DNA from: Coprococcus aceti
GTDB taxonomy: Bacteria; Bacillota; Clostridia; Lachnospirales; Lachnospiraceae
Direction: 5' to 3'
Length of the DNA stretch: 64,000 nucleotides
Assembly (NCBI RefSeq): GCF_025567285.1
Contig: NZ_JAOQJT010000007.1
Span: 134,404-198,403 of the forward strand
Position numbers and translations under genes: made by a program. The stretch's first letter is position 1. Each line of letters begins with the position of its first letter. The notes beneath the pieces were generated by a model. That model saw only the letters and a list, made by a program, of their open reading frames with translations, was not told where the DNA came from and ran no database searches. Shown here piece after piece: positions 46,362 through 55,285 of this stretch.

Positions 46362-47441
46362 ATGGCAATCACAGCAGCTCAGGTTAAAGAGTTAAGAGAG
46401 CTCACAGGTGCCGGTATGATGGATTGCAAGAAGGCACTTGCAGAGACTGATGGTAATATGGAAGCAGCAGTAGATGTACTTCGTAAGAGCGGTGCAGTTA
46501 AGGCTGAGAAGAAGGCAAGTAGAATCGCAGCAGAGGGTATCTGCCGTGCAGCAGTTAATGGTACAACAGGTGTTGTTGTAGAGGTTAACTCAGAGACAGA
46601 CTTCGTTGCTAAGAACGAGATATTCCAGACATTTGTTCAGCAGATCGCTGATCAGGCACTTGCTTCATCACTTGTTGGTGGCAAGGATGGCGAGGATGTT
46701 GAGGCACTTCTCGGAGAGAATGGTCTTAAGGAAGCCCTTGTTGACAAGACAGCAACAATCGGAGAGAAGTTATCATTCCGTAGATTCCAGAAGCTTTCAG
46801 GCGATGTAGTAGTTGACTACTTACACGGCAATGGAAGAATCGGTGTTATCGTAGCTGGTAACGGCGCAAGCGATGACGCTGCTAAGGAAGCACTCAAGAA
46901 CGTAGCTATGCAGATCGCAGCTATGAACCCACAGTACATCAGCAGAGCTGATATCTCAGCAGACGCTATGGCTAAGCTTAAGGAGATCACAGTTGACAGT
47001 GCACTTAATGCACCTGATACACTTCCAAAGCCAATCCTTAACAAGCTTATTGCAAAGGCTGTTGACGGCGTATGGAGCGCAGAGGATGTAGCTATCTACG
47101 AAGAGAAGAAGAGCAACATGAACTTCTTATTCAACTTCCTTTCAAAGGAGGCAAAGGCACAGCTTGCAGAGCTTGCTATCGCTGATAAGGATGTTATCGT
47201 TGCAGATAAGATCTTCAATGGTCTTGTTGAGGGACGTATCTCAAAGCAGGTTAAGGAGATCAGCCTTCTTGATCAGGTATACGTTAAGGCTGAGGATGGC
47301 AAGCAGACAGTTGCCAAGTACCTTGAGTCAGTTAACAAGGATCTCAAGATCGCCAGCTTCGTTCGTTTCGAGGTCGGAGAGGGAATGGAGAAGAAGAACG
47401 AGGACTTCGCAGCCGAGGTTGCTAAGCAGATGAACGTTTAA
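46362..47441 (+). CDS. tsf: Elongation factor Ts with an internal insert
   Basis: EF-Ts exchanges GDP for GTP on EF-Tu. N-terminal UBA-like domain (about 1-45, RELTGAGMMDCKKAL) and the core motif NSETDFVAKNEIF are standard. At 359 residues it is about 50-65 longer than the 290-310 of most Firmicutes; the extra sequence lies between the NPQYISR motif (about 189-195) and GRISKQVKEISLLDQ (about 291-305), where ordinary proteins have only about 30 residues. The reading frame is intact and codon use matches rpsB. GGAGG lies upstream and a terminator follows. Confidence 0.96.
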   Translation: MAITAAQVKELRELTGAGMMDCKKALAETDGNMEAAVDVLRKSGAVKAEKKASRIAAEGICRAAVNGTTGVVVEVNSETDFVAKNEIFQTFVQQIADQALASSLVGGKDGEDVEALLGENGLKEALVDKTATIGEKLSFRRFQKLSGDVVVDYLHGNGRIGVIVAGNGASDDAAKEALKNVAMQIAAMNPQYISRADISADAMAKLKEITVDSALNAPDTLPKPILNKLIAKAVDGVWSAEDVAIYEEKKSNMNFLFNFLSKEAKAQLAELAIADKDVIVADKIFNGLVEGRISKQVKEISLLDQVYVKAEDGKQTVAKYLESVNKDLKIASFVRFEVGEGMEKKNEDFAAEVAKQMNV

Positions 47442-47472
47442 TCATATCCTGTATTTGAATATATGAATAATT

Positions 47473-47513
47473 GCCTTGCGGTTGGCTTTTGAGCTGGCCG
47501 TGGGGCTTTTTTA
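47473..47513 (+). terminator. Rho-independent terminator after tsf
   Basis: A 14-bp stem rich in G-T pairs, GCCTTGCGGTTGGC at 47473-47486 with GCTGGCCGTGGGGC at 47493-47506, then six Ts. Confidence 0.85.
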
Positions 47514-47660
47514 TTGTCTGTTTCTGTTGATATCCGGCACTGTATAAAATATAATCTATGTAATTGCGGTTCAGATGATCGCAAACGAGCTTAGTAACGA
47601 GCAGGGACACATAGAATCGGCATCCGGGCTTTTGGTCGACCTTATGCCTGACGGTGTGGA

Positions 47661-47750
47661 GGCAGGGAAGCGGGTATGAATGCCCATCTTGCCAAGCCTA
47701 TAGATATAGACAGACTTGTCCAGACAATTGTTGATGTCATGAAGGTTTAA
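47661..47750 (+). pseudogene. Receiver-domain remnant of a hybrid sensor kinase
   Basis: Frame 47661-47750 reads GGREAGMNAHLAKPIDIDRL and continues VQTIVDVMKV to a stop. AGMNAHLAKPIDID is the hallmark of the last helix of a receiver domain at the end of a hybrid histidine kinase. Nothing upstream in any frame restores the phosphoacceptor Asp or kinase domain before the tsf terminator, so only the last ~27 codons survive. The rest of the 402-bp gap (47442-47843) shows no other gene; a TATAAT at 47772-47777 may be the -10 of the following genes. Confidence 0.75.
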
Positions 47751-47843
47751 GCTTTATTTAAGCTTGAGGGGTATAATACGAATTATAGATGGTTTGCGTG
47801 ATATCTGGTGGAGACCATAATAATGTGAGACGGAGATAAGATT

Positions 47844-48528
47844 ATGAGATTACTTCTTGCGGAGGATGAGAAAGCGCTTTCAAGCGCGCTTCAGGTTATA
47901 TTGAAGCATAACAATTACTCAGTGGACGCTGTGTATAACGGACAGGATGCCTATGATTACATTATGGCAGGGGTATGACGGAGTCATACTTGATGTCATG
48001 ATGCCAAAGATGGATGGCTTTACTGTGCTGTCAAAGATCAGAGCTGAGGGCTGCGATGTTCCGGTCATTATGCTCACGGCCAAGGCTGAGACTGATGACA
48101 AGATCAACGGCCTTGATCTGGGGGCGGACGATTATCTTGCAAAGCCATTTGAGACAAAGGAACTCCTGGCAAGGATACGCGCGATAACCAGAAGAAAGAG
48201 TGAGGCGGTCAGCACGGAGATGAAGTATGGCGACTGCACGTTAAACAGCCTGAATTATGAGCTCAGTTCATCTGGCGGAAGCGTAAAGCTGCAGAACAAG
48301 GAATATCAGATCATGGAACTGCTGATGGCAAATCAGAATGCGATAATATCAGCAGAGCTTATGATGGAGAAGATATGGGGCTATGACACGGATACGGAGA
48401 TCAGTGTTGTGTGGGTCAATATCTCGTATATCAGGAAGAAGCTCAGTCAGATAGGCTCAGGGGTGTCCATTAAGGCAGTAAGAAATCAGGGATACACACT
48501 TGAGTATAAGGAAGAGGATAGAACATGA
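47844..48528 (+). pseudogene. OmpR-family response regulator, frameshifted
   Basis: The gene opens with ATG 47844 (MRLLLAEDEKALSSALQVIL) but meets a TGA at 47976-47978 after IMAGV. From 47974 the next frame carries on perfectly with YDGVILDVMMPKMDGF, including the phosphoacceptor Asp, the receiver Lys (DDYLAKPFETKELLARI) and a full winged-helix output domain to the stop at 48528. A two-base loss at about 47972, in the run GGGG, explains it, since relatives have one more residue here. Either a recent mutation, a base-calling error, or an unproven +1 frameshift. The kinase downstream is intact and overlaps by four bases. Confidence 0.85.
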
Positions 48529-49784
48529 TAAAGAATCTGAGAAAAAGATTTATATTTGCGGCAATGGCATCCACATTTGGAGTGCTGTTTGTCATAATGA
48601 GCATTCTCAACATAGCAAATTATGCCCGCATGGTTTCAAGGGCGGATGATACCTTAAGTGAACTGGTGGATAATAATGGACAGTTTGACCGCAGGGATTT
48701 TCTGAAAGAGAAGGTTAAGACCAATGCGGATTCCCAGCCACCTGATAAGCCTGATGGCAAGAGCAATGATAAGTTCTCACCGGAGACACCATTTCAGACA
48801 AGATATTTCTCTGTGGTCGTAAGTGATGGGGCTGTTGAGTCCTACAGCCTTGACAATATAGCTGCTGTTGATGAATCGGAAGCCGAGTCGTATGCTTTGA
48901 AGATACTTGGGGACGGTTCAGACAGTGGATTTACGGATATATACAGATACAGGGTAGCGGACTGTGAGGATGGAACCAGGATAATATTTGTCGACTGCCG
49001 TCAGGAGCTGGAGTCGTTCAGAAATACGTTGGTATACAGTGTAGGAGTGTCACTTCTGGGATTCCTTGCGGTGTTAATGCTGGTGCTGTTCTGGTCAAAG
49101 AAGATATTCAAGCCGGTGGCTGAGAGTTATGCCAAGCAGAAGCGGTTTATCACCGATGCAAGCCATGAGATCAAGACACCCCTAACCATCATAGATGCAA
49201 ATACCGAGGTTATAGAGATGGTGAATGGTGAGAGTGAATGGACGAAGAACACCAGGGATCAGGTCAAGAGACTGACAGCGCTCACAAATCAGATGGTGGC
49301 TCTCTCCAGACTGGATGAGAATCCTGAACCGAAGGAGAAGGCAAAGTTTGATCTGTCTGATGTGGCGTATGAGGTGATAGATCATTTCTCGTCTCTGTCG
49401 GAGGTTCGAGGCAAGAAGATCAGCGCGGATATCGAAGATGGAATAAAGTATGTCGGAGATGAGAATTCCATCAGGCAGCTCATAAGCATACTGGTGGATA
49501 ACGCCATGAAGTATGCTGTTGAATCAGCGGATATAAGTATATCCTTGAAGCGTGATGGCAGAAAGGTGAAGTTTGTTCTCAAAAACCTCACAGATGGCAT
49601 GGAAGAGGGCTCTCAGGATATATTGTTTGAGAGATTCTATAGACCTGACAGCTCAAGAAATTCGGAGACCGGAGGTTCGGGAATAGGACTTTCTCTCGCC
49701 AAATCGATAGTTGAGTCTCACAAGGGTAGGATAACAGCAAGATGTGACGGGGATGGATACATCACATTCCAAGTTACATTATAG
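48525..49784 (+). CDS. Sensor histidine kinase (OmpR-system partner)
   Basis: 419 residues. Helix 1 (about 10-30), an extracytoplasmic sensor region (about 35-168), helix 2 (about 170-190), then HisKA with the phosphorylated His in TDASHEIKTPLTII and an HATPase domain: N box ISILVDNAMKYA, and G boxes in GGSGIGLSLAKSIVESHKGR. ATGA overlap with the response regulator shows they form one unit. The stimulus is unknown. A terminator hairpin follows. Confidence 0.93.
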   Translation: MIKNLRKRFIFAAMASTFGVLFVIMSILNIANYARMVSRADDTLSELVDNNGQFDRRDFLKEKVKTNADSQPPDKPDGKSNDKFSPETPFQTRYFSVVVSDGAVESYSLDNIAAVDESEAESYALKILGDGSDSGFTDIYRYRVADCEDGTRIIFVDCRQELESFRNTLVYSVGVSLLGFLAVLMLVLFWSKKIFKPVAESYAKQKRFITDASHEIKTPLTIIDANTEVIEMVNGESEWTKNTRDQVKRLTALTNQMVALSRLDENPEPKEKAKFDLSDVAYEVIDHFSSLSEVRGKKISADIEDGIKYVGDENSIRQLISILVDNAMKYAVESADISISLKRDGRKVKFVLKNLTDGMEEGSQDILFERFYRPDSSRNSETGGSGIGLSLAKSIVESHKGRITARCDGDGYITFQVTL

Positions 49785-49806
49785 AATAATACAGTGTGTA
49801 TACGTT

Positions 49807-49868
49807 AAAACGCTCTGTTCATGATATGAAGTTTACATAACATATCATGGACAGGGCGTTTTCTTTGT
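49807..49868 (+). terminator. Terminator after the sensor kinase
   Basis: 22-bp stem, AAAACGCTCTGTTCATGATATG at 49807-49828 described by its ends (AAAACG and GATATG), paired with 49841-49862, then a T-rich tract. Confidence 0.85.
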
Positions 49869-49923
49869 ATAAGCGTTGGGATTTATTGTGCATATTTGAA
49901 AATACATAACATAATATCATTCT

Positions 49924-50077
49924 GTTGCGCACAAAATTGCACACAAATTGCGCTTAAGTTGCGCTTTGACATATACAAAATACACAAATAATTCTTAAAA
50001 ACATTGTCTACAAGCGACATGGTAACCAGAACTCAAATATGTTAATATATCAATATGAGGACAAACGGTTGCGCAAC
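49924..50077 (+). promoter_or_regulatory. TTGCGC operator array and promoter of the galactanase gene
   Basis: TTGCGC occurs at 49924, TTGCAC at 49937, TTGCGC at 49948 and 49959, that is at 13-, 11- and 11-base steps on one face of the helix, directly before a promoter TTGACA (49966-49971) with a -10-like AATAAT/TAATTC near 49987-49994. A fifth site, the palindrome GTTGCGCAAC, is at 50068-50077 in the leader. This looks like a binding array for an activator or repressor of the secreted enzyme. Confidence 0.65.
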
Positions 50078-50121
50078 TGTTGATCAACATTATTATTGCA
50101 AGGAGGAATCCTTGTGATAAT

Positions 50122-50157
50122 GCAGACGCCGCGCGGAGCGCATTGGGATGCGTCTGC
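50122..50157 (+). other. Leader hairpin before the galactanase gene
   Basis: GCAGACGC at 50122-50129 pairs with GCGTCTGC at 50150-50157 around a GC-rich loop; no T-run follows, so it is more likely an mRNA-stabilising or regulatory structure than a terminator. Confidence 0.45.
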
Positions 50158-50184
50158 GTAATAATACTTATTAGGAGGGCATAT

Positions 50185-53100
50185 ATGAGAAGAAAGAGAA
50201 TTGTAAAGCAGATTGGCTGTGCAGTTCTTGCAGGAGCGCTTATGGTAGGGCAGATCTTTGGATCTGGAGCTTCACTGATAACAGCGAAGGCTGCGGAGAG
50301 CTGGGTGGACACACTCAAGGTTGCAAATGGCGATTTTGAAACAGGTGACAGCAGTAACTGGACTATAGAGAGTGAATCGGGAGCTGAGCTTGTTGTAAAA
50401 AATGGTGGAAGTAATGTAAACGCCACATATTATCTGAATATCTGGGCTTCAGATGCGGCTGATGTCAGCATCACACAGACTGTAGAGGCTGTTCCTGCAG
50501 GAACATACAAGCTAGAGTATGATGTCGAGGGCGATGCACAGGATACAGGACTCACAGTATCTGTCGCTGATAAGTCACAGGCTGTTGGAGCCACGACCGG
50601 ATGGGATGCATGGGCGACAAATGAGACAGAAGAGTTCGTTCTTGAGGATACAACTGATGTCAGCATTTCATTCAAGGGCAGTCTTGCCAAGGGATATTGG
50701 GGCAAGATAGACAATGTAAAGCTCTGCAAGCTTACAGACGAGGAAGATGTAGTTGAGCCTGTGGAGGCTGGAATATATGTGGACCGCGTGAGTGATCTCA
50801 CATACACAGATCTGAACGGAGAGAAGCAGTCATTTATCGAGGGTGTAGACGTATCATCCTATGTGTCACTGAAGAACAGTGGAGTTAAGTATTATGACTT
50901 CGATGGCAATGAGCTTGACGATATCGGATACTTCAAGTTCCTTGCTTCATGTGGAATAAATTATGTTCGTGTCCGTGTATGGAATGATCCATATGATGCA
51001 GACAAAAACGGTTACGGCGGCGGTAACAATGATTTGGAGACAGCAAAGAAGATCGGACAGTATGCAACAGCAGCCGGAATAAAGCTTCTTGTGGATTTCC
51101 ATTATTCAGATTTCTGGGCTGATCCAGGTAAGCAGCAGGTGCCAAAGGCTTGGGCTGACTTCACTCTTGACGAGAAGGCAGCTGCAGTTAAGTCATACAC
51201 ATCGGAGAGCCTTAAGACTCTGCTCGATGCTGGCGTTGATGTGGGTATGGTTCAGATCGGAAATGAGACGACAAATGGAATATGTGGTGAGTCATCCACG
51301 AACTGGGAAAACATGGCAAAGATCTTCAGTGCCGGAAGCGAGGCGGTGAGAGCCATCGACAAGAATATCCTTGTTGCCATCCATTTCACCAATCCTGAGA
51401 GAAGTGGCAATTACGCAAATTTTGCAAAGAGACTTAATACATACAATGTAGACTACGATGTATTTGCATCATCATACTATCCTGTATGGCATGGCTCAAC
51501 AGACAATCTCACATCGGTTCTCAAGAATGTGGCAGACACATATGGCAAGCTTGTCATGGTGGCAGAGACATCATGGGCATATACACTGGATGATGGTGAT
51601 GGACATGAAAATACTGTCAGAAAAGGTAAAGATGATTCTACAACTTATGATTTATCAGTTCAGGGACAGGCCAATGAGATAAGCTCCGTTATAAAAGCAG
51701 TAAAGAATACAGGTTCTTCAGGAATCGGTGTATTCTATTGGGAGCCTGCATGGCTTCCTGTAAATGTGTATGATTCATCTGCAGAGAATGCAGCAGACGT
51801 CCTTGCAGCCAACAAGGAGGCATGGGAGCAGTACGGTTCAGGCTGGGCATCATCCTACGCAGGAGAGTATGACGCAGCTGATGCAGGAAAGTGGTATGGC
51901 GGATCAGCGGTTGACAATCAGGCGCTGTTCGATTTCACGGGACATCCACTTGAGTCCCTCAAGACATTTGCATATGTTCATACAGGAACAAAGACCAAGA
52001 GAGAGGTAGTCTCAATAACAGTTGATGATGTTGAGATCGAGATAACAGATATTGCAAATGTAGCTCTGCCGACTGCAGCAACAGTAGCTTACAATGATGG
52101 CAATTCAGAGAGCGCAGACATCACCTGGGAGGATGGAGCGCTTGAGAAGGTAAAGAACTACGGTGCAGGAACATGTACTGTAAAGGGAACTGTGACAGTA
52201 AATGATGAGACTGTCGAGGTTCAGTGCAATGTAACAATATTAAAGGAGAACATCCTTGTAAATCCTGGATTTGAGTCAGGAAATGAGGGCTGGACGATCG
52301 CAGATACCAGCAAGGGACTTGCAATAAAGACAAAGGAAGACTACAGAAACGGAGCATACTGTGCACATTACTACAATGCTTCAGATTTCACATATGACAT
52401 GTATCAGACCATCACACTTGAGCCGGGAGAGTATATGTTCAGCGCATATCTTCAGGGCGGTGCAAATGGAGATAACGATGTGTATGAGGTGTATGCAAAA
52501 GCTGGAGATACAGAGCTTGCATCAGCTTCAGCAGTTCCACAGGGATGGAAGATATGGCAGCATCCTGAGATTAGATTTACAGTGGAAGAGACAACAGAGG
52601 TTGTTGTCGGAATGAGAGCAACCGCATCAGGTAAGGCATGGGGAACATGGGATGACGCATATCTCTACAAGGATGCGGATATCACACCGACACCGGATCC
52701 GGATCCAACACCGGACCCAGATCCAACACCAGACCCAGATCCAACACCAGACCCGGATCCAACACCAGATCCAATACCAACACCGGATCCAGATCCAACA
52801 CCGGATCCAGATCCGACACCAGACCCAACTCCATCTATTGATACAAGCAAGAATGGTCTTGTGAAGGAGAATGGAAAGACCTACTTCTATAAGAAGGGCG
52901 TGGTTCAGGAGAATTACACAGGATTTGTCAAGAGTGCCGGAGTCAACTACTATGTTGTAAATGGCGTGGTAAAGACAGGATACAAGGGACTTGTAAAGAG
53001 CCCTAAGACGGGAAAAACATATCTTGTAAAGAATGGCAAGATTTATACAGCATACACAGGTTTCTACAGAAATTCAAAGGGACAGCAGTGTCTCATAATA

Positions 53101-53412
53101 AAGGGCAAATTTGCAGAGAGCAAGACAGCCCTTGTCAGAAGCACTAAGAATAAGAAGTATTACTATGTAAAGAAAGGTATAATCCAGTCAGGTTATACAG
53201 GCTTCTTCAAGAGTACCACAACAGGTGCTAAATGCTATATCTACAAGGGTGTATTCCAGTCAGGCAAGACGGGAATAGTAAAGAGTCCTAAGAATCACAA
53301 GAACTACTATGTGAAGAAGGGCAAGATCGCCACAGAAGTTACCGGTATAGTTAAGATATCAGGTTCAAGATATAAAGTAGTGAGAGGTCTTGTTGTCAAA
53401 AAAGTAAAATAG
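50185..53412 (+). CDS. Secreted multidomain GH53 endo-beta-1,4-galactanase
   Basis: 1,075 residues. Signal peptide about 1-37; a carbohydrate-binding module (about 40-190); the GH53 barrel (about 210-600) with acid/base Glu361 in MVQIGNETTNG and nucleophile Glu461 in MVAETSWAY, plus WNDPYD and DFHYSDFWADPGKQ; a Big_4 domain (about 610-690); a second binding module of the CBM61-like/CBM4_9 sort (NPGFESGNEGWTI, about 695-830); a Pro-Asp-Thr linker (about 832-882); and basic wall-binding-like repeats to the end. It cleaves pectic galactan and arabinogalactan I side chains outside the cell. ATG 50185 has AGGAGGG; the ATG at 50080 lacks one. No transporter or other glycosidase is nearby. Confidence 0.94.
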   Translation: MRRKRIVKQIGCAVLAGALMVGQIFGSGASLITAKAAESWVDTLKVANGDFETGDSSNWTIESESGAELVVKNGGSNVNATYYLNIWASDAADVSITQTVEAVPAGTYKLEYDVEGDAQDTGLTVSVADKSQAVGATTGWDAWATNETEEFVLEDTTDVSISFKGSLAKGYWGKIDNVKLCKLTDEEDVVEPVEAGIYVDRVSDLTYTDLNGEKQSFIEGVDVSSYVSLKNSGVKYYDFDGNELDDIGYFKFLASCGINYVRVRVWNDPYDADKNGYGGGNNDLETAKKIGQYATAAGIKLLVDFHYSDFWADPGKQQVPKAWADFTLDEKAAAVKSYTSESLKTLLDAGVDVGMVQIGNETTNGICGESSTNWENMAKIFSAGSEAVRAIDKNILVAIHFTNPERSGNYANFAKRLNTYNVDYDVFASSYYPVWHGSTDNLTSVLKNVADTYGKLVMVAETSWAYTLDDGDGHENTVRKGKDDSTTYDLSVQGQANEISSVIKAVKNTGSSGIGVFYWEPAWLPVNVYDSSAENAADVLAANKEAWEQYGSGWASSYAGEYDAADAGKWYGGSAVDNQALFDFTGHPLESLKTFAYVHTGTKTKREVVSITVDDVEIEITDIANVALPTAATVAYNDGNSESADITWEDGALEKVKNYGAGTCTVKGTVTVNDETVEVQCNVTILKENILVNPGFESGNEGWTIADTSKGLAIKTKEDYRNGAYCAHYYNASDFTYDMYQTITLEPGEYMFSAYLQGGANGDNDVYEVYAKAGDTELASASAVPQGWKIWQHPEIRFTVEETTEVVVGMRATASGKAWGTWDDAYLYKDADITPTPDPDPTPDPDPTPDPDPTPDPDPTPDPIPTPDPDPTPDPDPTPDPTPSIDTSKNGLVKENGKTYFYKKGVVQENYTGFVKSAGVNYYVVNGVVKTGYKGLVKSPKTGKTYLVKNGKIYTAYTGFYRNSKGQQCLIIKGKFAESKTALVRSTKNKKYYYVKKGIIQSGYTGFFKSTTTGAKCYIYKGVFQSGKTGIVKSPKNHKNYYVKKGKIATEVTGIVKISGSRYKVVRGLVVKKVK
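52681..52830 (+). repeat. Pro-Asp-Thr linker tandem repeat
   Basis: About eight copies of an 18-base unit reading DPDPTP, with one irregular copy (PIPTP). Such tracts vary in copy number between strains by slippage. Confidence 0.85.
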
Positions 53413-53434
53413 TACAGAGTAATACATATATACG

Positions 53435-53475
53435 ATAGTCCGATTGGGGAATACCCGGCCGGACTATTTTATTAT
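53435..53475 (+). terminator. Terminator after the galactanase gene
   Basis: ATAGTCCG at 53435-53442 pairs with CGGACTAT at 53460-53467; inner GGG/CCC can extend the stem; TTTTATTATT follows. Confidence 0.7.
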
Positions 53476-53531
53476 TTGTTTATATGTTATTTAATTTTTG
53501 TAAGGAACATTAAGAAATTATTTGAAAGTAG

Positions 53532-53559
53532 TTGAAAAAGTATCATTAAGTGATATAGA
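53532..53559 (+). promoter_or_regulatory. Candidate promoter of the purine permease gene
   Basis: TTGAAA at 53532-53537 and TATAGA at 53554-53559, spacer 16. No purine riboswitch can be recognised between it and the start codon. Confidence 0.45.
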
Positions 53560-53610
53560 ATGGATAAGTATTTGTTTATATTATACTAAAACGAGAAAAG
53601 GAGAGTAATC

Positions 53611-55068
53611 ATGGACAAATTCTTCAAAATCTCAGAGCGTGGGTCTACAATCAAGACCGAGATCATGGCAGGACTTACAACATTCTTCGCCATGGCATAC
53701 ATCGTTCTGGTCAATCCAAATCAGGTTGCAGGAGAAGGCAGCAATGGCTGGCTGGCAGGGGCAGTTCCAGACATGGCTGGTGAGCTTGGTACAGTATGGA
53801 ATGCTGTATTCATCGCATCTATTCTTGTTGCAATAGTGGGAACACTTCTCATGGCGTTCCTCGCGGACATGCCATTTGCACAGGCCTGCGGAATGGGACT
53901 TAACTCATTCTTCTGTACTATCTTCGTAGCTGGTGCAGCATTTGCAGGTGTGAGTGTTATCAGAGGTTATCAGGCAGGTCTGGTAATAGTATTGATATCA
54001 GGTCTCGTATTCCTGATCCTTTCAGTGACAGGACTCAGAAAGTACATTGCAGTTGCAATGCCTGAGTGCCTTAAGAAGTCAATTCCGGCAGGTATCGGTC
54101 TGTTCATAGCTCTTATCGGACTGAAGAATGCAACACTTATCCAGGACAACCCATATACATTTGTTCAGTTCTTTGATTTTCACGGTGTGATCACAAGCGC
54201 TGGCAGCACAAAGGAGGCTATTGCACAGATCGCACCTCCTATAGTAGCATTTGTAGGATTTATAATAATTGCGATCCTTGCAAAGCTTAATGTAAAGGGT
54301 AACATTATCATAGGTATCCTTGCATCTACAGTATTATATTATGTTATGATGCTTCAGGCACCTAACTTTGATTTCTCATCGATCGGACAGTCATTCAAGG
54401 ATTTCGGTTCAGTCGGATTCCTCGGAGTGTTCCAGGGACAGGCATGGAAGGATGCATTCTCTGCTGAGTATATCGGCGGTGTGTTCTCAGCAATCATGCT
54501 TGTTGTCAGCTTCTGTCTGGTAGATATGTTTGATACCATCGGAACTCTCTATGGTGCAGCTTCCCAGGCTAATATGCTTGACGAGAAGGGTGACCCAATG
54601 AAGCTTGACGAGTGTATGATGTGTGACTCTATAGGTACTGTATCAGGAGCTATTCTCGGTACATCAACATGTACAACATTTGTAGAGTCAGCTTCAGGTA
54701 TCGCTGCAGGTGGTAGAACAGGTCTTACAAGTTTGGTTACAGCAATCTGCTTTGCAGTATGTCTGTTCCTCAGCCCTGTTGCCAACATCATTCCATCATG
54801 TGCAACAGCACCAGCACTTATCTTCGTAGGTGTACTTATGGCTAAGAACTTTGCAAAGGTTGATATGGAGGATATGCGCTCAGCAGTTCCTGCATTCGTG
54901 ACATTCCTTATGATGCCACTGACATACTCTATTTCAAATGGTATCGGTCTTGGCGCTATCACATATGTTCTTATCACACTGTTCACAGGCAAGTATAAGA
55001 AGCAGGATATCGTAGTGACGATTATTGCACTCTTATTTATAGTAAAATTCGTTTCGGTAACTATGTAA
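53611..55068 (+). CDS. NCS2-family purine permease (PbuG/AzgA type)
   Basis: 485 residues with about 13 membrane segments. The N-terminus GLTTFFAMAYIVLVNPNQ and the segment FADMPFAQACGMGLNSFF (first residues differ slightly) mark the AzgA/PbuG branch that imports adenine, guanine or hypoxanthine by proton symport. Conserved motifs DMFDTIGTLYG and ESASGIAAGGRTGLTSL are present. AAAGGAGAG precedes ATG 53611. It stands alone between two terminators. The exact base transported cannot be told from sequence. Confidence 0.94.
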   Translation: MDKFFKISERGSTIKTEIMAGLTTFFAMAYIVLVNPNQVAGEGSNGWLAGAVPDMAGELGTVWNAVFIASILVAIVGTLLMAFLADMPFAQACGMGLNSFFCTIFVAGAAFAGVSVIRGYQAGLVIVLISGLVFLILSVTGLRKYIAVAMPECLKKSIPAGIGLFIALIGLKNATLIQDNPYTFVQFFDFHGVITSAGSTKEAIAQIAPPIVAFVGFIIIAILAKLNVKGNIIIGILASTVLYYVMMLQAPNFDFSSIGQSFKDFGSVGFLGVFQGQAWKDAFSAEYIGGVFSAIMLVVSFCLVDMFDTIGTLYGAASQANMLDEKGDPMKLDECMMCDSIGTVSGAILGTSTCTTFVESASGIAAGGRTGLTSLVTAICFAVCLFLSPVANIIPSCATAPALIFVGVLMAKNFAKVDMEDMRSAVPAFVTFLMMPLTYSISNGIGLGAITYVLITLFTGKYKKQDIVVTIIALLFIVKFVSVTM

Positions 55069-55096
55069 TTATTTAGTGACACAAGAGAATTCAAAG

Positions 55097-55130
55097 CGTT
55101 CCCGCATATAAGTGCGGGGACGTTTTTTTA
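55097..55130 (+). terminator. Rho-independent terminator after the permease
   Basis: CGTTCCCGCA at 55097-55106 pairs with TGCGGGGACG at 55113-55122; seven Ts follow. Confidence 0.92.
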
Positions 55131-55169
55131 TTTGCCAAAGTGAGTTTTTTGTAGTATCATACCAACTGT

Positions 55170-55241
55170 GTACCAGTAGCCAATCGGATACGGCAATGGC
55201 CTCCGGAGCCATGACGGGCGGTTCGACTCCGCCCTGGTACG
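55170..55241 (+). tRNA. tRNA-Arg (anticodon CCG)
   Basis: A full cloverleaf can be drawn: acceptor GTACCAG/CTGGTAC, D stem GCC/GGC, anticodon stem ATGGC/GCCAT with loop CTCCGGA giving anticodon CCG, a four-base variable loop, and T stem GGCGG/CCGCC with loop TTCGACT. The 3' CCA is not encoded. A T-run directly after it is its terminator. It reads the rare codon CGG. Confidence 0.93.
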
Positions 55242-55285
55242 CTTTTTTATACTCTGATATTTATTTCGTAAAAGGATGATATGCA

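Noticed and set aside
52681..52830. CRISPR-like short repeats
   Set aside because: The 18-base units are contiguous, in frame and encode a Pro-Asp-Thr linker inside the galactanase gene; there are no spacers.
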